DNA of 64,000 nucleotides from Bartonella sp. CM31XJBT (GTDB taxonomy: Bacteria; Pseudomonadota; Alphaproteobacteria; Rhizobiales; Rhizobiaceae), in the NCBI RefSeq assembly GCF_028618555.1, contig NZ_JAQITD010000001.1:1-64000 (forward strand). Direction: 5' to 3'. The notes under the pieces are model-generated. The model worked only from the letters and a program-made list of their open reading frames with translations. It did not search any database and was not told the DNA's origin. This document shows positions 40,395 to 50,012 of this stretch, piece by piece (position 1 is the first letter of the stretch; each line of letters begins with the position of its first letter). The position numbers and the translations under genes were made by a program.

Positions 40395-40955
40395 CTCATT
40401 TAAAATCTGTTTATATTCAATCAATTAACCCCATTTCCCCTTGCATATTGCAAATGGGAAAGCCGAATAGATAAAAACAGTAAAGAAAAGACTAAAAATG
40501 CCCCTCATAAACCGCCTCAAATGCCAAAATCCGCAGTAACATTGGGAGTTAGCAAATATAATATGATGGTGTTGCCCCAGCTTATTACTCCATAACCGAA
40601 AAGATGGTAGCCCTTAATGGCTCTATCGTTATACCATTCATAGGCGACATCGTAAAATAAGAAGCACTGAGAAATATTTTTTTTAACAAATGCGTAAATA
40701 TGCAATACAAATATATTCTGTTTTACGTGGAAGACATATAGCTTCATTAAAAAACATCAGAAATAAAAGGATAAGCTTAATCTATCATTTAAAATGATAT
40801 AACTGTAACTGCTTTTGAAATGCGTAAAATCGAATAAAAAATGACAGTAAAGATGGATGTTGATTTTTCCCTTTACAACTTCATATTCTCCTCCAACTAG
40901 GCTATTTACTGGTTTTAAGAGGTTACTCCCAAACAGATATATGCAATATACTCAT
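40395..40955 (+). pseudogene. Integrase N-terminal and middle remnant (copy D)
   Basis: Shared upstream block (ATATTCAATCAATTAACCCC, then GCATATTGCAAATGGG). N-terminal domain pieces follow from about 40500 (ATGCCCCTCATAAACCGCCT, then CCGAAAAGATGG and CGTTATACCATTCATAGGC). Middle-domain pieces at 40790-40930 (ACTGCTTTTGAAATGCG, then CTTTACAACTTCATATTC) match copy A. No open frame remains. It interrupts the duplicated DUF2125 fragment, whose left part ends at 40318 and right part resumes at 40960. Confidence 0.62.
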
Positions 40956-40959
40956 TCCA

Positions 40960-41062
40960 TATATAAAGAAAAAGGTTCCTAACAAGCACCACACCACCTG
41001 TATAAAAAGGCAATTCAGCATACTTTAAAATGCCACTTTTTCCATACAAACACTGTTACTAT
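40960..41062 (-). pseudogene. Second half of the interrupted DUF2125 fragment
   Basis: AAAGAAAAAGGT, then CACCACCTGTATAAAAAG, CAATTCA and CCACTTTTTCCATACAA match 41525-41605 of the intact gene. It continues the sequence that breaks off at 40318, so the integrase remnant appears inserted in a pre-existing duplicate. Confidence 0.65.
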
Positions 41063-41275
41063 ATGTAGTTTGATATAAGATTTTGTACTAAGTGAAAAGA
41101 GGTTGGACGAATTAGGAGTAGGTGGTAATTTTTTATTTTTATAGCTATTTTTTTTTACCATTAAATACGCATTTTGTTAAAATAGATTTTGACACTCTAA
41201 AATTGCAAAAAAGTATGAAAATCAGAAAAAATCGAAATTTTGTGGTAAAAATTAAAAAAGGCTTTGGTACAACAC

Positions 41276-42262
41276 CTAAAGCGGAGCAAGACGACCAAGT
41301 TTTAAAAAGCCTAATTTTACCCACCCATTGTTAATGAGCAAGGAAAGAACGGGAGCGCCGTCCGCATTTTTAGGCAAAGCACCTAAAATAAAAAATAACG
41401 CTTGAAGATTATTGGTTTGCGTGGGAAATAAGCGCTGCAGAGTGTCAAGAAGCTTCATAGACTGAATAAGGACAAGTTCAAATTTTGCTGTCAAATATCC
41501 TTCATCATCAAAAGAAAAAGGTCCACTAATACGCACTGCACCACCTGTATGAAAAGTCAATTCACCTTGCTTTAAAAGTCCACTTTTTCCATACAATCGC
41601 TGTTGCCAATTTTTTCCTTCATTTTCAAACAGAAGAGAGGCATCATTTAAAATCCATTTCAAATTGCCATCAATTTTAGGAATATCAACAAAAGAAGATT
41701 TTAAAAAGGGAGAAGCATCAAAACCGTCAAAAGTTATATGTCCCGATAAATCATTCTTTTCATGTTTAAGATCAAGTCGAAAAAATTCTGCCGTTATTTT
41801 TGGGGAAGCTTCTTTTGGCTCTAACGGCTGAATAATCACGTTATGCGTATTTTGCAAAGATGCCTGATCTTCAATATTTTCTTGTGTCGTTTTTTTATCT
41901 GTCGTTTGTGCTCCTAACGCTTCTTGAAGCTTTTGACCTTCAAGGGAAGAAGAAAAAGGTGAAATCTCAAGCCCTTCAGCTATAAACTTCAATGTCTTAC
42001 CCGTTTTCCAATAAGGTTCTGTTTCAATCATCAAATTGCGCCAACTGGATACTATGGAAGTTTTTCCAGAAAAAACAATTAATGCAGGGGAATGAACATT
42101 AAACTCGACCAAATGAGGTGCATAAATTGGTGCACCAGCTGTCAAACGCCCCGTCGATAAAGAAACCCCATGTAAAGGCCAAGAAAATTGAAACTTGTCA
42201 CAAACAACACCGACACGTAAAGGATAACCATCCTTGTGCACATTCTCACATACCGCCGCCAT
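41276..42262 (-). CDS. DUF2125 family protein, main in-frame part
   Basis: The open part covers 328 residues starting MAAVCENVHKDGYPLRVGVVCD, with the DUF2125 hallmark early Cys-rich start and FDGFDASPFLKSSFVD-type later segments. It has no membrane or signal segment. However, the true 5' end, with a membrane helix, is visible upstream in another frame (42263-42435). The protein family is periplasmic and of unknown function. The gene is convergent with gdh, with duplicated debris between. As it stands the gene is probably inactive or expressed only by slippage. Confidence 0.72.
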   Translation of the reverse strand: MAAVCENVHKDGYPLRVGVVCDKFQFSWPLHGVSLSTGRLTAGAPIYAPHLVEFNVHSPALIVFSGKTSIVSSWRNLMIETEPYWKTGKTLKFIAEGLEISPFSSSLEGQKLQEALGAQTTDKKTTQENIEDQASLQNTHNVIIQPLEPKEASPKITAEFFRLDLKHEKNDLSGHITFDGFDASPFLKSSFVDIPKIDGNLKWILNDASLLFENEGKNWQQRLYGKSGLLKQGELTFHTGGAVRISGPFSFDDEGYLTAKFELVLIQSMKLLDTLQRLFPTQTNNLQALFFILGALPKNADGAPVLSLLINNGWVKLGFLKLGRLAPL

Positions 42263-42435
42263 ATTATGGGAAGATATTTTTGTGAATATATCAGAAACAT
42301 AGTCTTCTATTTTACGTGAAAAAAAAACCAGAGCGCGCTATAAATAAATACCAAAGCAAGACAAAAGAGCCCACAAATTAAATAACTCAAAGAAAAACTT
42401 TTTTGTGATGATGGTATTTGAAAGGATTTAGACAA
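42263..42435 (-). pseudogene. Frameshifted 5' end of the DUF2125 gene
   Basis: From a TTG at 42435 the minus strand reads LSKSFQIPSS, then a hydrophobic segment (SYLICGLFCLALVFIYSALWFFF), and stops just past a run of nine T (plus-strand A9 at 42319-42327). Adding one base to the run gives SRKIEDYVSDIFTKISSHN, which continues into the frame of 41276-42262. The N-terminal anchor is what the DUF2125 family normally has. This is either a real frameshift, slippage-based phase variation or a sequencing error. Confidence 0.68.
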
Positions 42436-42745
42436 TATTCAAACTTTCTTTATCTCTTAACTTCCTCCCCACCCTAAAAAGGATAAAGATTCCCAACCAC
42501 GGTCAGTTTATACACAATCCAACTTCTTAATCGACCGGATTTTATCTACTGGTCACTTCAAGAAGTCCCTATACATCGTTCTAAAGTACAGTATCTCATA
42601 AGCTCAACAAACAAGATTTTCTTAAAAAACCCTTTACACCCTTTAACAAAAAACACCTCATGTGTAAAGTTTTACATAGATTTTCTACCTCTGCCCTAAA
42701 CCATACTGTTTTACAGCACAAAAAAAATGATAATGAATAGTGTTT
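42436..42745. other. Gap upstream of the DUF2125 gene
   Basis: No gene is supported. It may contain the DUF2125 promoter. TTTTACAGCACAA near 42711 recurs near 6283, and in weaker form near 48308, consistent with element debris. Confidence 0.3.
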
Positions 42746-42747
42746 CT

Positions 42748-43008
42748 TAACGATAAAACCATTGAGCACCCCCATCTTTACGCTTATTGAGGAGCAAAGC
42801 CAGCACCATCATTATATTTGGCTACCCCCACAATTTTGCGATAGCCCTTGGCACTTAAGACAGTTCATAAGAAGCATTTTTAGTCTTTTCTTATACAGTT
42901 TTTGCCCACACGCCAGCCCTACTTGTGACAGCAAGCAAGAGGTTTTTATTGAGTCAACATACACAGGTTTGGAATGAGAAAACCTTACGATATTCGGGGT
43001 TCTCATTC
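42748..43008 (-). pseudogene. Integrase N-terminal remnant (copy E)
   Basis: On the minus strand the upstream block (TTGACTCAATAAAAACCTC) leads to an arm-binding domain reading MLLMNCLKCQGLSQNCGG, then a CTCAATAAGCGTAAAGATGGGGGTGCTCAATGG-type stretch (42758-42795) that still encodes KRKDGGAQW. One of the better-preserved N-terminal pieces. It lies just beyond the 3' end of the glutamine amidotransferase gene. Confidence 0.68.
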
Positions 43009-43057
43009 AATATGCAAAACAGTAAATTATTTATATAAATCAATGCGTTGTCAATAA

Positions 43058-43804
43058 TCACACAAGTACGGGCGGTGTACAAAAAATCTGGTGTAATGCG
43101 CTTTCAAACCATTGGCTCAAAGCTCGATCATAGATTAAACGACCTTTCAAATGTGCACAAGCAGGTTGAGCACCTTTTTCAGTCAATTTATGTGCCGAAC
43201 GCACGACCAAACGCCGCATCATAGCGCGTGTAAACTCAGCATGAAACTGCAAGCCCCATGCATTGTTTCCATAACGAAAAGCTTGTGTAGGATATGTATT
43301 CCCTGTTGCCAAAAGCATTGCCTCTTTCGGTAAATCATAAATACCTTCATCATGGAAATGGTAGACCATTTCTGGCCAATTCATCAATTCCTTCCCTTGT
43401 GGGGTTGCTTCTAGTGGATACCAGCCGACTTCAACAGTCCCATCACTTCTTGTACCAACGCGCCCCCCTAGATTTCGCGCTAACATTTGTGCTCCAAGAC
43501 AAATACCCAAAAAAGGCTTATTTTCCTTTAGTGATAACGAAATCCAATCAATTTCCTCACCAATATAAGCTTCGCTGTCATTCACACTCATCGGCCCCCC
43601 TAAAATAACAACACCGGCATAATGCTCTAATGTATCAGGGAGTTTTTGTCCAAAAATAGGACGATAAATATCAAGAACAAAACCTTTTTGTTGTAAAAAT
43701 TTTCCCAAACGACCAGTATAGGTAGAGCGCCGATGAATAACGACAGCAATCCTTGGTTTGTTATTTTTTTGTTTTTTATCAAGACATCTCTGATTTAAAA
43801 ACAT
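43058..43804 (-). CDS. Class I glutamine amidotransferase (GMP synthase-like domain)
   Basis: A 248-residue stand-alone GATase with nucleophile Cys102 in GICLGAQ and the His188/Glu190 pair in LQFHAEF. The family resembles the amidotransferase domain of GMP synthase, and relatives act on gamma-glutamyl compounds or supply ammonia. No synthetase domain is attached, so the substrate is unknown. The 3' end lies 50 bp from integrase copy E. Confidence 0.87.
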   Translation of the reverse strand: MFLNQRCLDKKQKNNKPRIAVVIHRRSTYTGRLGKFLQQKGFVLDIYRPIFGQKLPDTLEHYAGVVILGGPMSVNDSEAYIGEEIDWISLSLKENKPFLGICLGAQMLARNLGGRVGTRSDGTVEVGWYPLEATPQGKELMNWPEMVYHFHDEGIYDLPKEAMLLATGNTYPTQAFRYGNNAWGLQFHAEFTRAMMRRLVVRSAHKLTEKGAQPACAHLKGRLIYDRALSQWFESALHQIFCTPPVLV

Positions 43805-43948
43805 TTTTTAACCAATCACCTCTGCAACCAAGCAAAACTTTATTTTTAAAGCATAAGAGAATAATTTTATTGGACAAGACTAACGATATTTTTTCTTCTA
43901 GGTCAATTGTTCTTCTGAGAAAACACTCATATTATCCATTGGTGCAAT

Positions 43949-45508
43949 TTAAAATAAACGAAACTTTTTCCTCGATAAAGATGTTTCTTCTTCTGTTTTA
44001 ACCCCTGGATCATCAACATTTAAATGAATTTGACTGAACATTTTTACATCTTGTTCTTTTATATCTTGTTTCTCCACCTGCACATTATGCAAAAGAGAAT
44101 TATCTATAGGTGTTAATTTTTCCAGCTTCTTATCTTCAACATCATCACTTTTTCCCATAACATACTCTTTGTCTTGCTTTTTCGGCACAATATTGTCCGC
44201 CTCTAATGTGAGAGAAGGCATACAGGGAGGCGCCTTCCATTCAAAACAGCCCAAACGTCCACTGATTGGAGAAACCGCTGACCAAGAAGAAAAAATGGAC
44301 CCATCACACATCCATACTGGATCACGTTCAGCACGAAGTGCTAAAGAAAGCCATTGACGCACAGCACCTTGATTGTTTCCCTGTGCCTCTTCAATATCTG
44401 CCAACAATAAATAAACACTTTCCCGTGGATGACATTGTAATGCTTTTTGTGCCTTCTCTCTTGCTAATGCTGTTTCACCAGCATCCAAAGCTGCTTTAGC
44501 AATAAGGAAAGCCGACTCAAATGCATCTTTATTATAAGAAGCAAGTGTCTTAGCCCTTTTCAATCGCCCAATGGCTCCTTCTTCTCTTTCAAGATAAAGC
44601 GCCCCCAAATCAGGATGAGGATTCTTTTGCCAAGCCGCTATAATCATTTTATCCGCTTTACGCGTTTCATTTAACTTATAAAGAATATCAGCAGCAATAA
44701 CTATTATTGGAACAAAATCAGGCGCCAATTTATGGGCTTTCAAAATAGCTTCACGTGCTTGTACAGGATGTGTATCAAACAAAGAAAGTGCCTGCCCACT
44801 TAGTAGTAAAACCTGTATATGCTGCCGCTCTGGAGTCGCGCGAACAGAACGCGGGAGAGCTTTTTGCGTTCTTTCAAAAACAGTAAGTGCCTTATCCCAT
44901 TTACCTTCAGCACTTAACCGATCAAGCACCGCCTTATGCGCCCATAAAAGTGCTGGCGATAAGGTCAGTGCCTCTTCGGCATATTGTTGCGCTGCCTCAT
45001 AAGCTTTACTCTTCATTGCTTCACGAAACAAACCATAAAGTCCAACCAGTTTTGTCGGATCTTCCTTTCTCATCTCTTCATAAAGACCAATGGCGCGAAC
45101 AGAGTCATTTTGTAAAGACAAGGTTTGCGCCTGTAAGAGTTTTACCAATGGCTCTTGTTTTCCTGCAAGATATTTAGCAACCCGTTCTTCCATTTTTTGC
45201 GCAACCATACTATCACCAGCAAAAGTTGCAAGAATCCCCTTTGAAAGAGCTTCGTAACCACGCTTTTGATGGCGTTTATAAAAATAATTGGAAAGAGCAC
45301 TCGGTATGGAAAAAAAGAAAGATAATAACCACCATAAAAGCACCAGCGTTATAAAAAACAAAATAAGCACACTTAACACTGTAAGAAATGAAGCAGAAAA
45401 TCTGAAATGCAAAAATGTGAGAACAAAAATACCATTGTGATTAGCAACCCACGTGAAAGCTAAACCGAGGATACAAACAACAAAAATATAAATAAAAACA
45501 CGTATCAT
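43949..45508 (-). CDS. HemY-like membrane protein with tetratricopeptide-type repeats
   Basis: A 519-residue protein with two N-terminal membrane helices (about 3-25 and 40-70) followed by a helical-repeat region; this is the HemY N-terminal family, historically named for its place in hem operons. In relatives the operon is hemC-hemD-COG4223-hemY. Here only COG4223 and hemY remain, so its role cannot depend on heme synthesis. The C-terminal 60 residues are polar and acidic. It starts 11 bp after COG4223 ends. Confidence 0.87.
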   Translation of the reverse strand: MIRVFIYIFVVCILGLAFTWVANHNGIFVLTFLHFRFSASFLTVLSVLILFFITLVLLWWLLSFFFSIPSALSNYFYKRHQKRGYEALSKGILATFAGDSMVAQKMEERVAKYLAGKQEPLVKLLQAQTLSLQNDSVRAIGLYEEMRKEDPTKLVGLYGLFREAMKSKAYEAAQQYAEEALTLSPALLWAHKAVLDRLSAEGKWDKALTVFERTQKALPRSVRATPERQHIQVLLLSGQALSLFDTHPVQAREAILKAHKLAPDFVPIIVIAADILYKLNETRKADKMIIAAWQKNPHPDLGALYLEREEGAIGRLKRAKTLASYNKDAFESAFLIAKAALDAGETALAREKAQKALQCHPRESVYLLLADIEEAQGNNQGAVRQWLSLALRAERDPVWMCDGSIFSSWSAVSPISGRLGCFEWKAPPCMPSLTLEADNIVPKKQDKEYVMGKSDDVEDKKLEKLTPIDNSLLHNVQVEKQDIKEQDVKMFSQIHLNVDDPGVKTEEETSLSRKKFRLF

Positions 45509-45519
45509 CTTGGGCCTAT

Positions 45520-46704
45520 TTACATCTTTGTTGCTTTAAAAGATCCTTGTTGCACAGACAATAACAATTGCTGCAACAACTGTTGAATAGCAATATGTCT
45601 TTCAAGCTGCTTAACAAAATCCATTGAAACATCTTTTGCACTTTGAGGCAATGATTGCCATTCGCTCAAAGCCTTTTCGTAATCACCAGCTTGAATGGCA
45701 ACTTCCATGCGCGCCGCAATAGCCCCCAGCGTTGTCCCTTCAACATTTCCAATCGGTCGCGAAACAATGAGCCCTTTTATCCACGCTAAAATTCGGTCAA
45801 AAAAACCAGCATCTGACGCAACAAGATTTTGCGTACCAACAATTGCATCGGCAACATGAGCAAAGTCAACTGAAAGTTGTGCTGAACTTGGAAGACCCAC
45901 AGTAGCTGTTTTTTGCAACACATCAAGTCCATTAATCGAAGGCGATAATTGCTGTAACAGCTTTAGTTCATTATTATAAGATCCACCACGCTCTACAGCA
46001 TTTTTTAATGAACTAATTGCAGTAAAGAGCGCGGTATCTATTTCTTTTTTCTTACTATTTTTAACAGCAGTTTCTTCCTGTAGTGCTTCTAACTGTTGTT
46101 TTAACGCAGCAAGATCATTTGCATTGCTCTGCCCAACAGACAAAGCCGTCTCTATATCTTTCGACTTTCTAACAAAAGTTTGTACAATTTCTTCAAGAGC
46201 TTTTACTTTTTCCTCTAAAATCGCAAAAGCTTTTTTGCTTTCTTCTTTCGATAGTTCATCATTTTTCGTTGTTTTAAACTGTTGTGATGAAAAAGAAGAC
46301 AACTCTGTTTTTAACGCATCGATTTCTTGAAAGACCCGCCTCAATTGTTCCTTTGTGTCTTCACCTTGACTTTTTGCGGCTTCAGCAATCTGCAAAGCTT
46401 TTTCTCCTCCAGCAGAATTTTCCACAAAAGGAGAAGGAAAAAAACCAGCCCATTGAAGCCCCATAAAAATTCCCAAAGCAATGAATCCTCCCAAAATCCC
46501 AGAAAGGGACAAGAAAAGCCAAGTTGTACTAGAGGTACTTTTATCCTGACCTTGCATATTCTGTTTTTCTCGCGCATGAGCTTCTACAGAATTGTGGATT
46601 TTTCCCTCTGAATCATGGGGAACAGCTTCATGTTCAATAACTGGTTTCTTACGGCGCGTACCAGCATAATGTGGTTTAACTTTTGGTTTTGAAGAATCGA
46701 CCAT
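45520..46704 (-). CDS. COG4223/mitofilin-like inner-membrane protein
   Basis: About 394 residues. A polar basic N-terminus is followed by one membrane helix near residues 65-85 (LFLSLSGILGGFIALGIFMG), a coiled-coil region (about 100-230, Glu/Lys/Gln-rich) and a C-terminal helical domain. The layout matches alphaproteobacterial COG4223 proteins, distant relatives of mitochondrial mitofilin/Mic60. The ATG at 46704 is preferred; a GTG three codons earlier also exists. It is in an operon with the hemY-like gene. Confidence 0.83.
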   Translation of the reverse strand: MVDSSKPKVKPHYAGTRRKKPVIEHEAVPHDSEGKIHNSVEAHAREKQNMQGQDKSTSSTTWLFLSLSGILGGFIALGIFMGLQWAGFFPSPFVENSAGGEKALQIAEAAKSQGEDTKEQLRRVFQEIDALKTELSSFSSQQFKTTKNDELSKEESKKAFAILEEKVKALEEIVQTFVRKSKDIETALSVGQSNANDLAALKQQLEALQEETAVKNSKKKEIDTALFTAISSLKNAVERGGSYNNELKLLQQLSPSINGLDVLQKTATVGLPSSAQLSVDFAHVADAIVGTQNLVASDAGFFDRILAWIKGLIVSRPIGNVEGTTLGAIAARMEVAIQAGDYEKALSEWQSLPQSAKDVSMDFVKQLERHIAIQQLLQQLLLSVQQGSFKATKM

Positions 46705-46990
46705 CTCTGTCACTTTTCGTGCACACTTTTTTTAATGATAAAATAATAAAATGAAAAAAGTTTTAAAAACGCAGCTTTTCTCAATAATATTTACAAGTAT
46801 CGCCTTTAATAGACAAGTTTTTAAAAAAACATTTGCATTTTATACTCGAAAATACAGCTTTATTTTTTAATCAACGATATCATAAAATTCAAAGAAATAG
46901 AAAAAACAATTCTAAGAGAAATACTTTCCATCTTTTTCTGTTCATGGTACGCACGCAAGAAAGAAGCTTCAATATAAGGTTTTGTTTAAA

Positions 46991-48085
46991 ATGCGTCTGC
47001 TGGGAATAGAAACAAGTTGTGATGAAACGGCAGCGGCTGTCATTGAATATAACAATGAATCAAACAGCCGAATTCTTTCCAATGTTGTTTGGAGTCAAAT
47101 TGATCACCATGCACCTTACGGCGGTGTTGTTCCTGAAATTGCTGCTCGAGCCCATGTTGAAGTTCTTGATCATTTAATTCTGCAAGCACTAACAGAAGCA
47201 AACACAAAATTAAAAGATATTGATGGCATTGCAGCCACCAGTGGTCCTGGTTTGATAGGAGGATTGTTAGTAGGCGTTATGAGCGCAAAAGCACTCTCTC
47301 TTGCCACTGGCAAGCCATTTATTGCGGTAAATCACTTAGAGGGACATGCTTTAACAGCTGTGTTAACGCACAACGTCAGCTTTCCTTATTTATTACTTTT
47401 AGTTTCAGGGGGTCATACACAAACAATCATTGTTCATGGAGTAGGTAACTACCAACGTTTAGGAACCACTATTGATGATGCATTAGGAGAAGCATTTGAT
47501 AAAACAGCAAAACTTTTAGGTCTTCCTTATCCTGGTGGACCAGCACTTGAAAAAGCAGCTTTATTTGGTGATAAAAATCGCATCCCTCTTCCACGACCTT
47601 TAAAAGGTGAAAAACGGTTAGATTTTTCTTTTTCAGGACTCAAAACTGCTGTTCGACAAGCCGCAACAGCCATAGCTCCCCTTACAGAAAATGATATTGC
47701 TGACATTGCCGCAAGTTTTCAAGCCGCTGTGACCGATACAGTACATGATCGTATTCACCTAGCCCTACAACACTTTACCCACCAATATCCTCTCTCTCAT
47801 GATCAAGAAAAGCGTTCTCCTGCTTTGGTTGTCGCAGGCGGTGTTGCCGCAAACCAAGCCATTCGCTCTACGTTGCAAGAACTTGCCCATCAACATGGTT
47901 TTGAATTTATAGCCCCTCCTCTTTCCTTGTGTACCGATAATGCTGCAATGATTGCTTTTGCCGGTGCACAAAAACTCGCACGAGGAGAAACAAGCTCTCT
48001 TGACATTGCACCCCGCTCACGCTGGCCATTAGATGAAAACGCCGCGCCCTTGATCGGGATGGGACGCCGTGGAACAAAAGCATAA
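46991..48085 (+). CDS. tsaD: tRNA N6-threonylcarbamoyladenosine synthase subunit TsaD
   Basis: A 364-residue Kae1/TsaD protein that transfers threonylcarbamoyl to A37 of ANN-decoding tRNAs. The N-terminus [17 protein letters not shown] is diagnostic, the metal-binding His115 and His119 lie in NHLEGHALT, and SGGHTQ and GGVAANQA complete the ASKHA fold. I start at the ATG at 46991 rather than a TTG three codons upstream. It is divergent from the COG4223 gene with 286 bp between, where hemC/hemD would be expected in relatives. Confidence 0.96.
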   Translation: MRLLGIETSCDETAAAVIEYNNESNSRILSNVVWSQIDHHAPYGGVVPEIAARAHVEVLDHLILQALTEANTKLKDIDGIAATSGPGLIGGLLVGVMSAKALSLATGKPFIAVNHLEGHALTAVLTHNVSFPYLLLLVSGGHTQTIIVHGVGNYQRLGTTIDDALGEAFDKTAKLLGLPYPGGPALEKAALFGDKNRIPLPRPLKGEKRLDFSFSGLKTAVRQAATAIAPLTENDIADIAASFQAAVTDTVHDRIHLALQHFTHQYPLSHDQEKRSPALVVAGGVAANQAIRSTLQELAHQHGFEFIAPPLSLCTDNAAMIAFAGAQKLARGETSSLDIAPRSRWPLDENAAPLIGMGRRGTKA

Positions 48086-48672
48086 TAAAATTGACGTCCC
48101 ACACACACCTTAAAGAATGAAGATTTCTACTCAATCCGGTTTATAGATAGCCCGAATTCTCTATCGAGCAGATTCCAACCTGCTTCCCATTCACACAATT
48201 CACTTAACCCAAAGCTCGACACGTAAACCTAAATATTCACCACATATTCTGAAAACCTTCATGTTTCAAGAAACTGCCTTATATCATTACATTTCAAATG
48301 ACGGTATTTTACAGCATAATAAGATCTACTCTCTCCCACGAAGCATAGATATGAATGCCATTCGTTGACCTCTTCATCTTTGACCATTCATTCGTTTCAT
48401 TATCATTGTAATCTTAAAGCTTTTTAGAACCAATTTTCTTCATTTTTTCCCAAAAACTCTTATAGTGACCGCATTTCAAACCATAGCTGAAAAGATAAGA
48501 AAAGAGCAAAATACCTTTATACAACATGAAATATCAATGGAGCGCGTCTCTCTATTTTGAAACAAGAAAAAACAGATAATAGCCGTTCTTTACCCCATTT
48601 TAAAAATCATCGTTGATGGTATTACAAAGATACTTATAAAAATACATAACAGTCTATGAAAAAGGAGAACTC
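48086..48672. other. 590 bp gap between tsaD and the EVE gene
   Basis: No supported coding sequence. In related Rhizobiales I expect gpsA and a YCII gene here; I see no readable remains of either. Some AT-rich debris (TATTTTACAGCATAA near 48306) resembles other decayed gaps. Confidence 0.4.
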
Positions 48673-49107
48673 ATGGCTTATTGGCTTTTTAAATCTGAAC
48701 CCCATAAATGGTCATGGGAGATGCAAAAGAAAAAAGGAGTTAATGGCGAACAATGGGATGGTGTACGCAATTATCAAGCCCGTAATAATATGCGCGCTAT
48801 GAAATATGGCGATAAAGGTTTTTTTTATCATTCAAATAAAGGTTTAGAAATTGTAGGAATTGTAGAAATATGTGCTGAAGCGCACCCTGATTCTACAAGC
48901 TCTGATCCACGCTGGGAATGTGTGGACATCCGTGCACTTTGTGACATGCCAACACCTGTTTCATTAAAACAAATTAAAGCCAATCCCAAACTAGCAAATA
49001 TGGTGCTGGTCAAAGCCAGCCGCTTATCAGTGCAACCCGTAACAGAAGATGAATGGAAAGAAGTCTGTTTGATGGGCAACCTTAAGGAGGAAATGCTTTT
49101 ATCTTAA
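48673..49107 (+). CDS. EVE domain protein
   Basis: A 144-residue EVE-fold protein (PUA-like superfamily). The N-terminal MAYWLFKSEPHKWSW and NYQARNNMRAMKYGDKGFFYHS are highly typical, with the aromatic cage for modified bases. Such proteins are thought to recognise modified nucleic-acid bases; the exact ligand is unknown. AAAGGAG precedes the ATG. Its position downstream of tsaD is conserved in relatives, although the genes that usually lie between are missing here. Confidence 0.92.
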   Translation: MAYWLFKSEPHKWSWEMQKKKGVNGEQWDGVRNYQARNNMRAMKYGDKGFFYHSNKGLEIVGIVEICAEAHPDSTSSDPRWECVDIRALCDMPTPVSLKQIKANPKLANMVLVKASRLSVQPVTEDEWKEVCLMGNLKEEMLLS

Positions 49108-49540
49108 AACAATAGTTTTTTATTCATTAACTCATATAAAAAGATGCTTCGTAGCGCAGAAGAATAAGCTCAACACATCCTTCTGTTGAGGTATTCTTAT
49201 GCTAAATGCATAAATATGATATTTTTTTGTCATTTTTTATCCTGCACTCTTTCTCAATACAGTCTCCTTCCAAATTACACAAAAAACCTCTTTATGATGC
49301 ATCTTTTCGGCATTGCTAAAGGCAAAGCTTGCTCAACGATTATAATAAGCACCACCACGAACATAACACACAATCCCCTTCACACACAAATGCAACAAAA
49401 AAACAAAACTGAACGTGGATAAAAACAATAAAAACGATCGTGAAGTTCTCCTAAACAGTGCATATGTGCTAGGTGTTGCACAATTCTCTTCACGCTTAAA
49501 AAACGCATCATATTGCGTGTTCATTGTTTTGCATGTTGGA
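49108..49540. other. Gap after the EVE gene
   Basis: No supported gene. Short open frames on both strands lack ribosome binding sites and family resemblance. Confidence 0.3.
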
Positions 49541-49544
49541 CGAG

Positions 49545-49800
49545 TGCGCCTCATGCCGCAGGATTCTCTCATTCCCAACCTGTTTATATTGAATCAATCA
49601 AAAGCTATTTGCTTGCACATTACAAGCGGAGAAAGTCCCATATGGATAAAAACCGTGAAAGAAAGGACTAAAAATTCCTCCTATGAATCGTCTCAAGTGC
49701 CAAGGACTATCCGCAACACCCACGAGCTGGCAAAGTGAATGATAGTGCTAGCTTGTTTCTCCATAAAGCGTAAAGATGATGACACTCAATAGCTAAAACA
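49545..49800 (+). pseudogene. Integrase N-terminal remnant (copy F)
   Basis: The upstream block is well preserved (TATTGAATCAATCAAAAGC, then GCACATTACAAGCGGAG). An N-terminal piece starting near 49680 (CTCCTATGAATCGTCTCAAG, AGTGCCAAGGACTATC, CATAAAGCGTAAAGATG) follows, then similarity ends abruptly near 49795. The only copy next to a plus-strand gene start rather than a minus-strand 3' end. Confidence 0.62.
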
Positions 49801-50012
49801 CGTTCTAGAACATAAAAAACGCTTCCAACCAATACGTAAAATACTCTGCAGACGGAATACCTTCTTTTCAGCAAGCAACCATTAGAAATTATAAAAGTTT
49901 ATTTTTTAGAAACGCTCTTTTTTAATTTTTCTCTTTTAATTTTTCTTGCATGAAATCTCATTTTTCATGAAACTATACCAATCAGTGCATCAACATGCCT
50001 ATAAGGAACAAC

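Noticed and set aside
41122-41334. A 70-codon + strand gene
   Set aside because: Low-complexity Lys/Phe-rich translation overlapping the DUF2125 3' end on the other strand.
49415-49738. A 107-codon gene on the + strand
   Set aside because: It crosses the integrase copy F upstream block and N-terminus in a frame that shows no coding signal.
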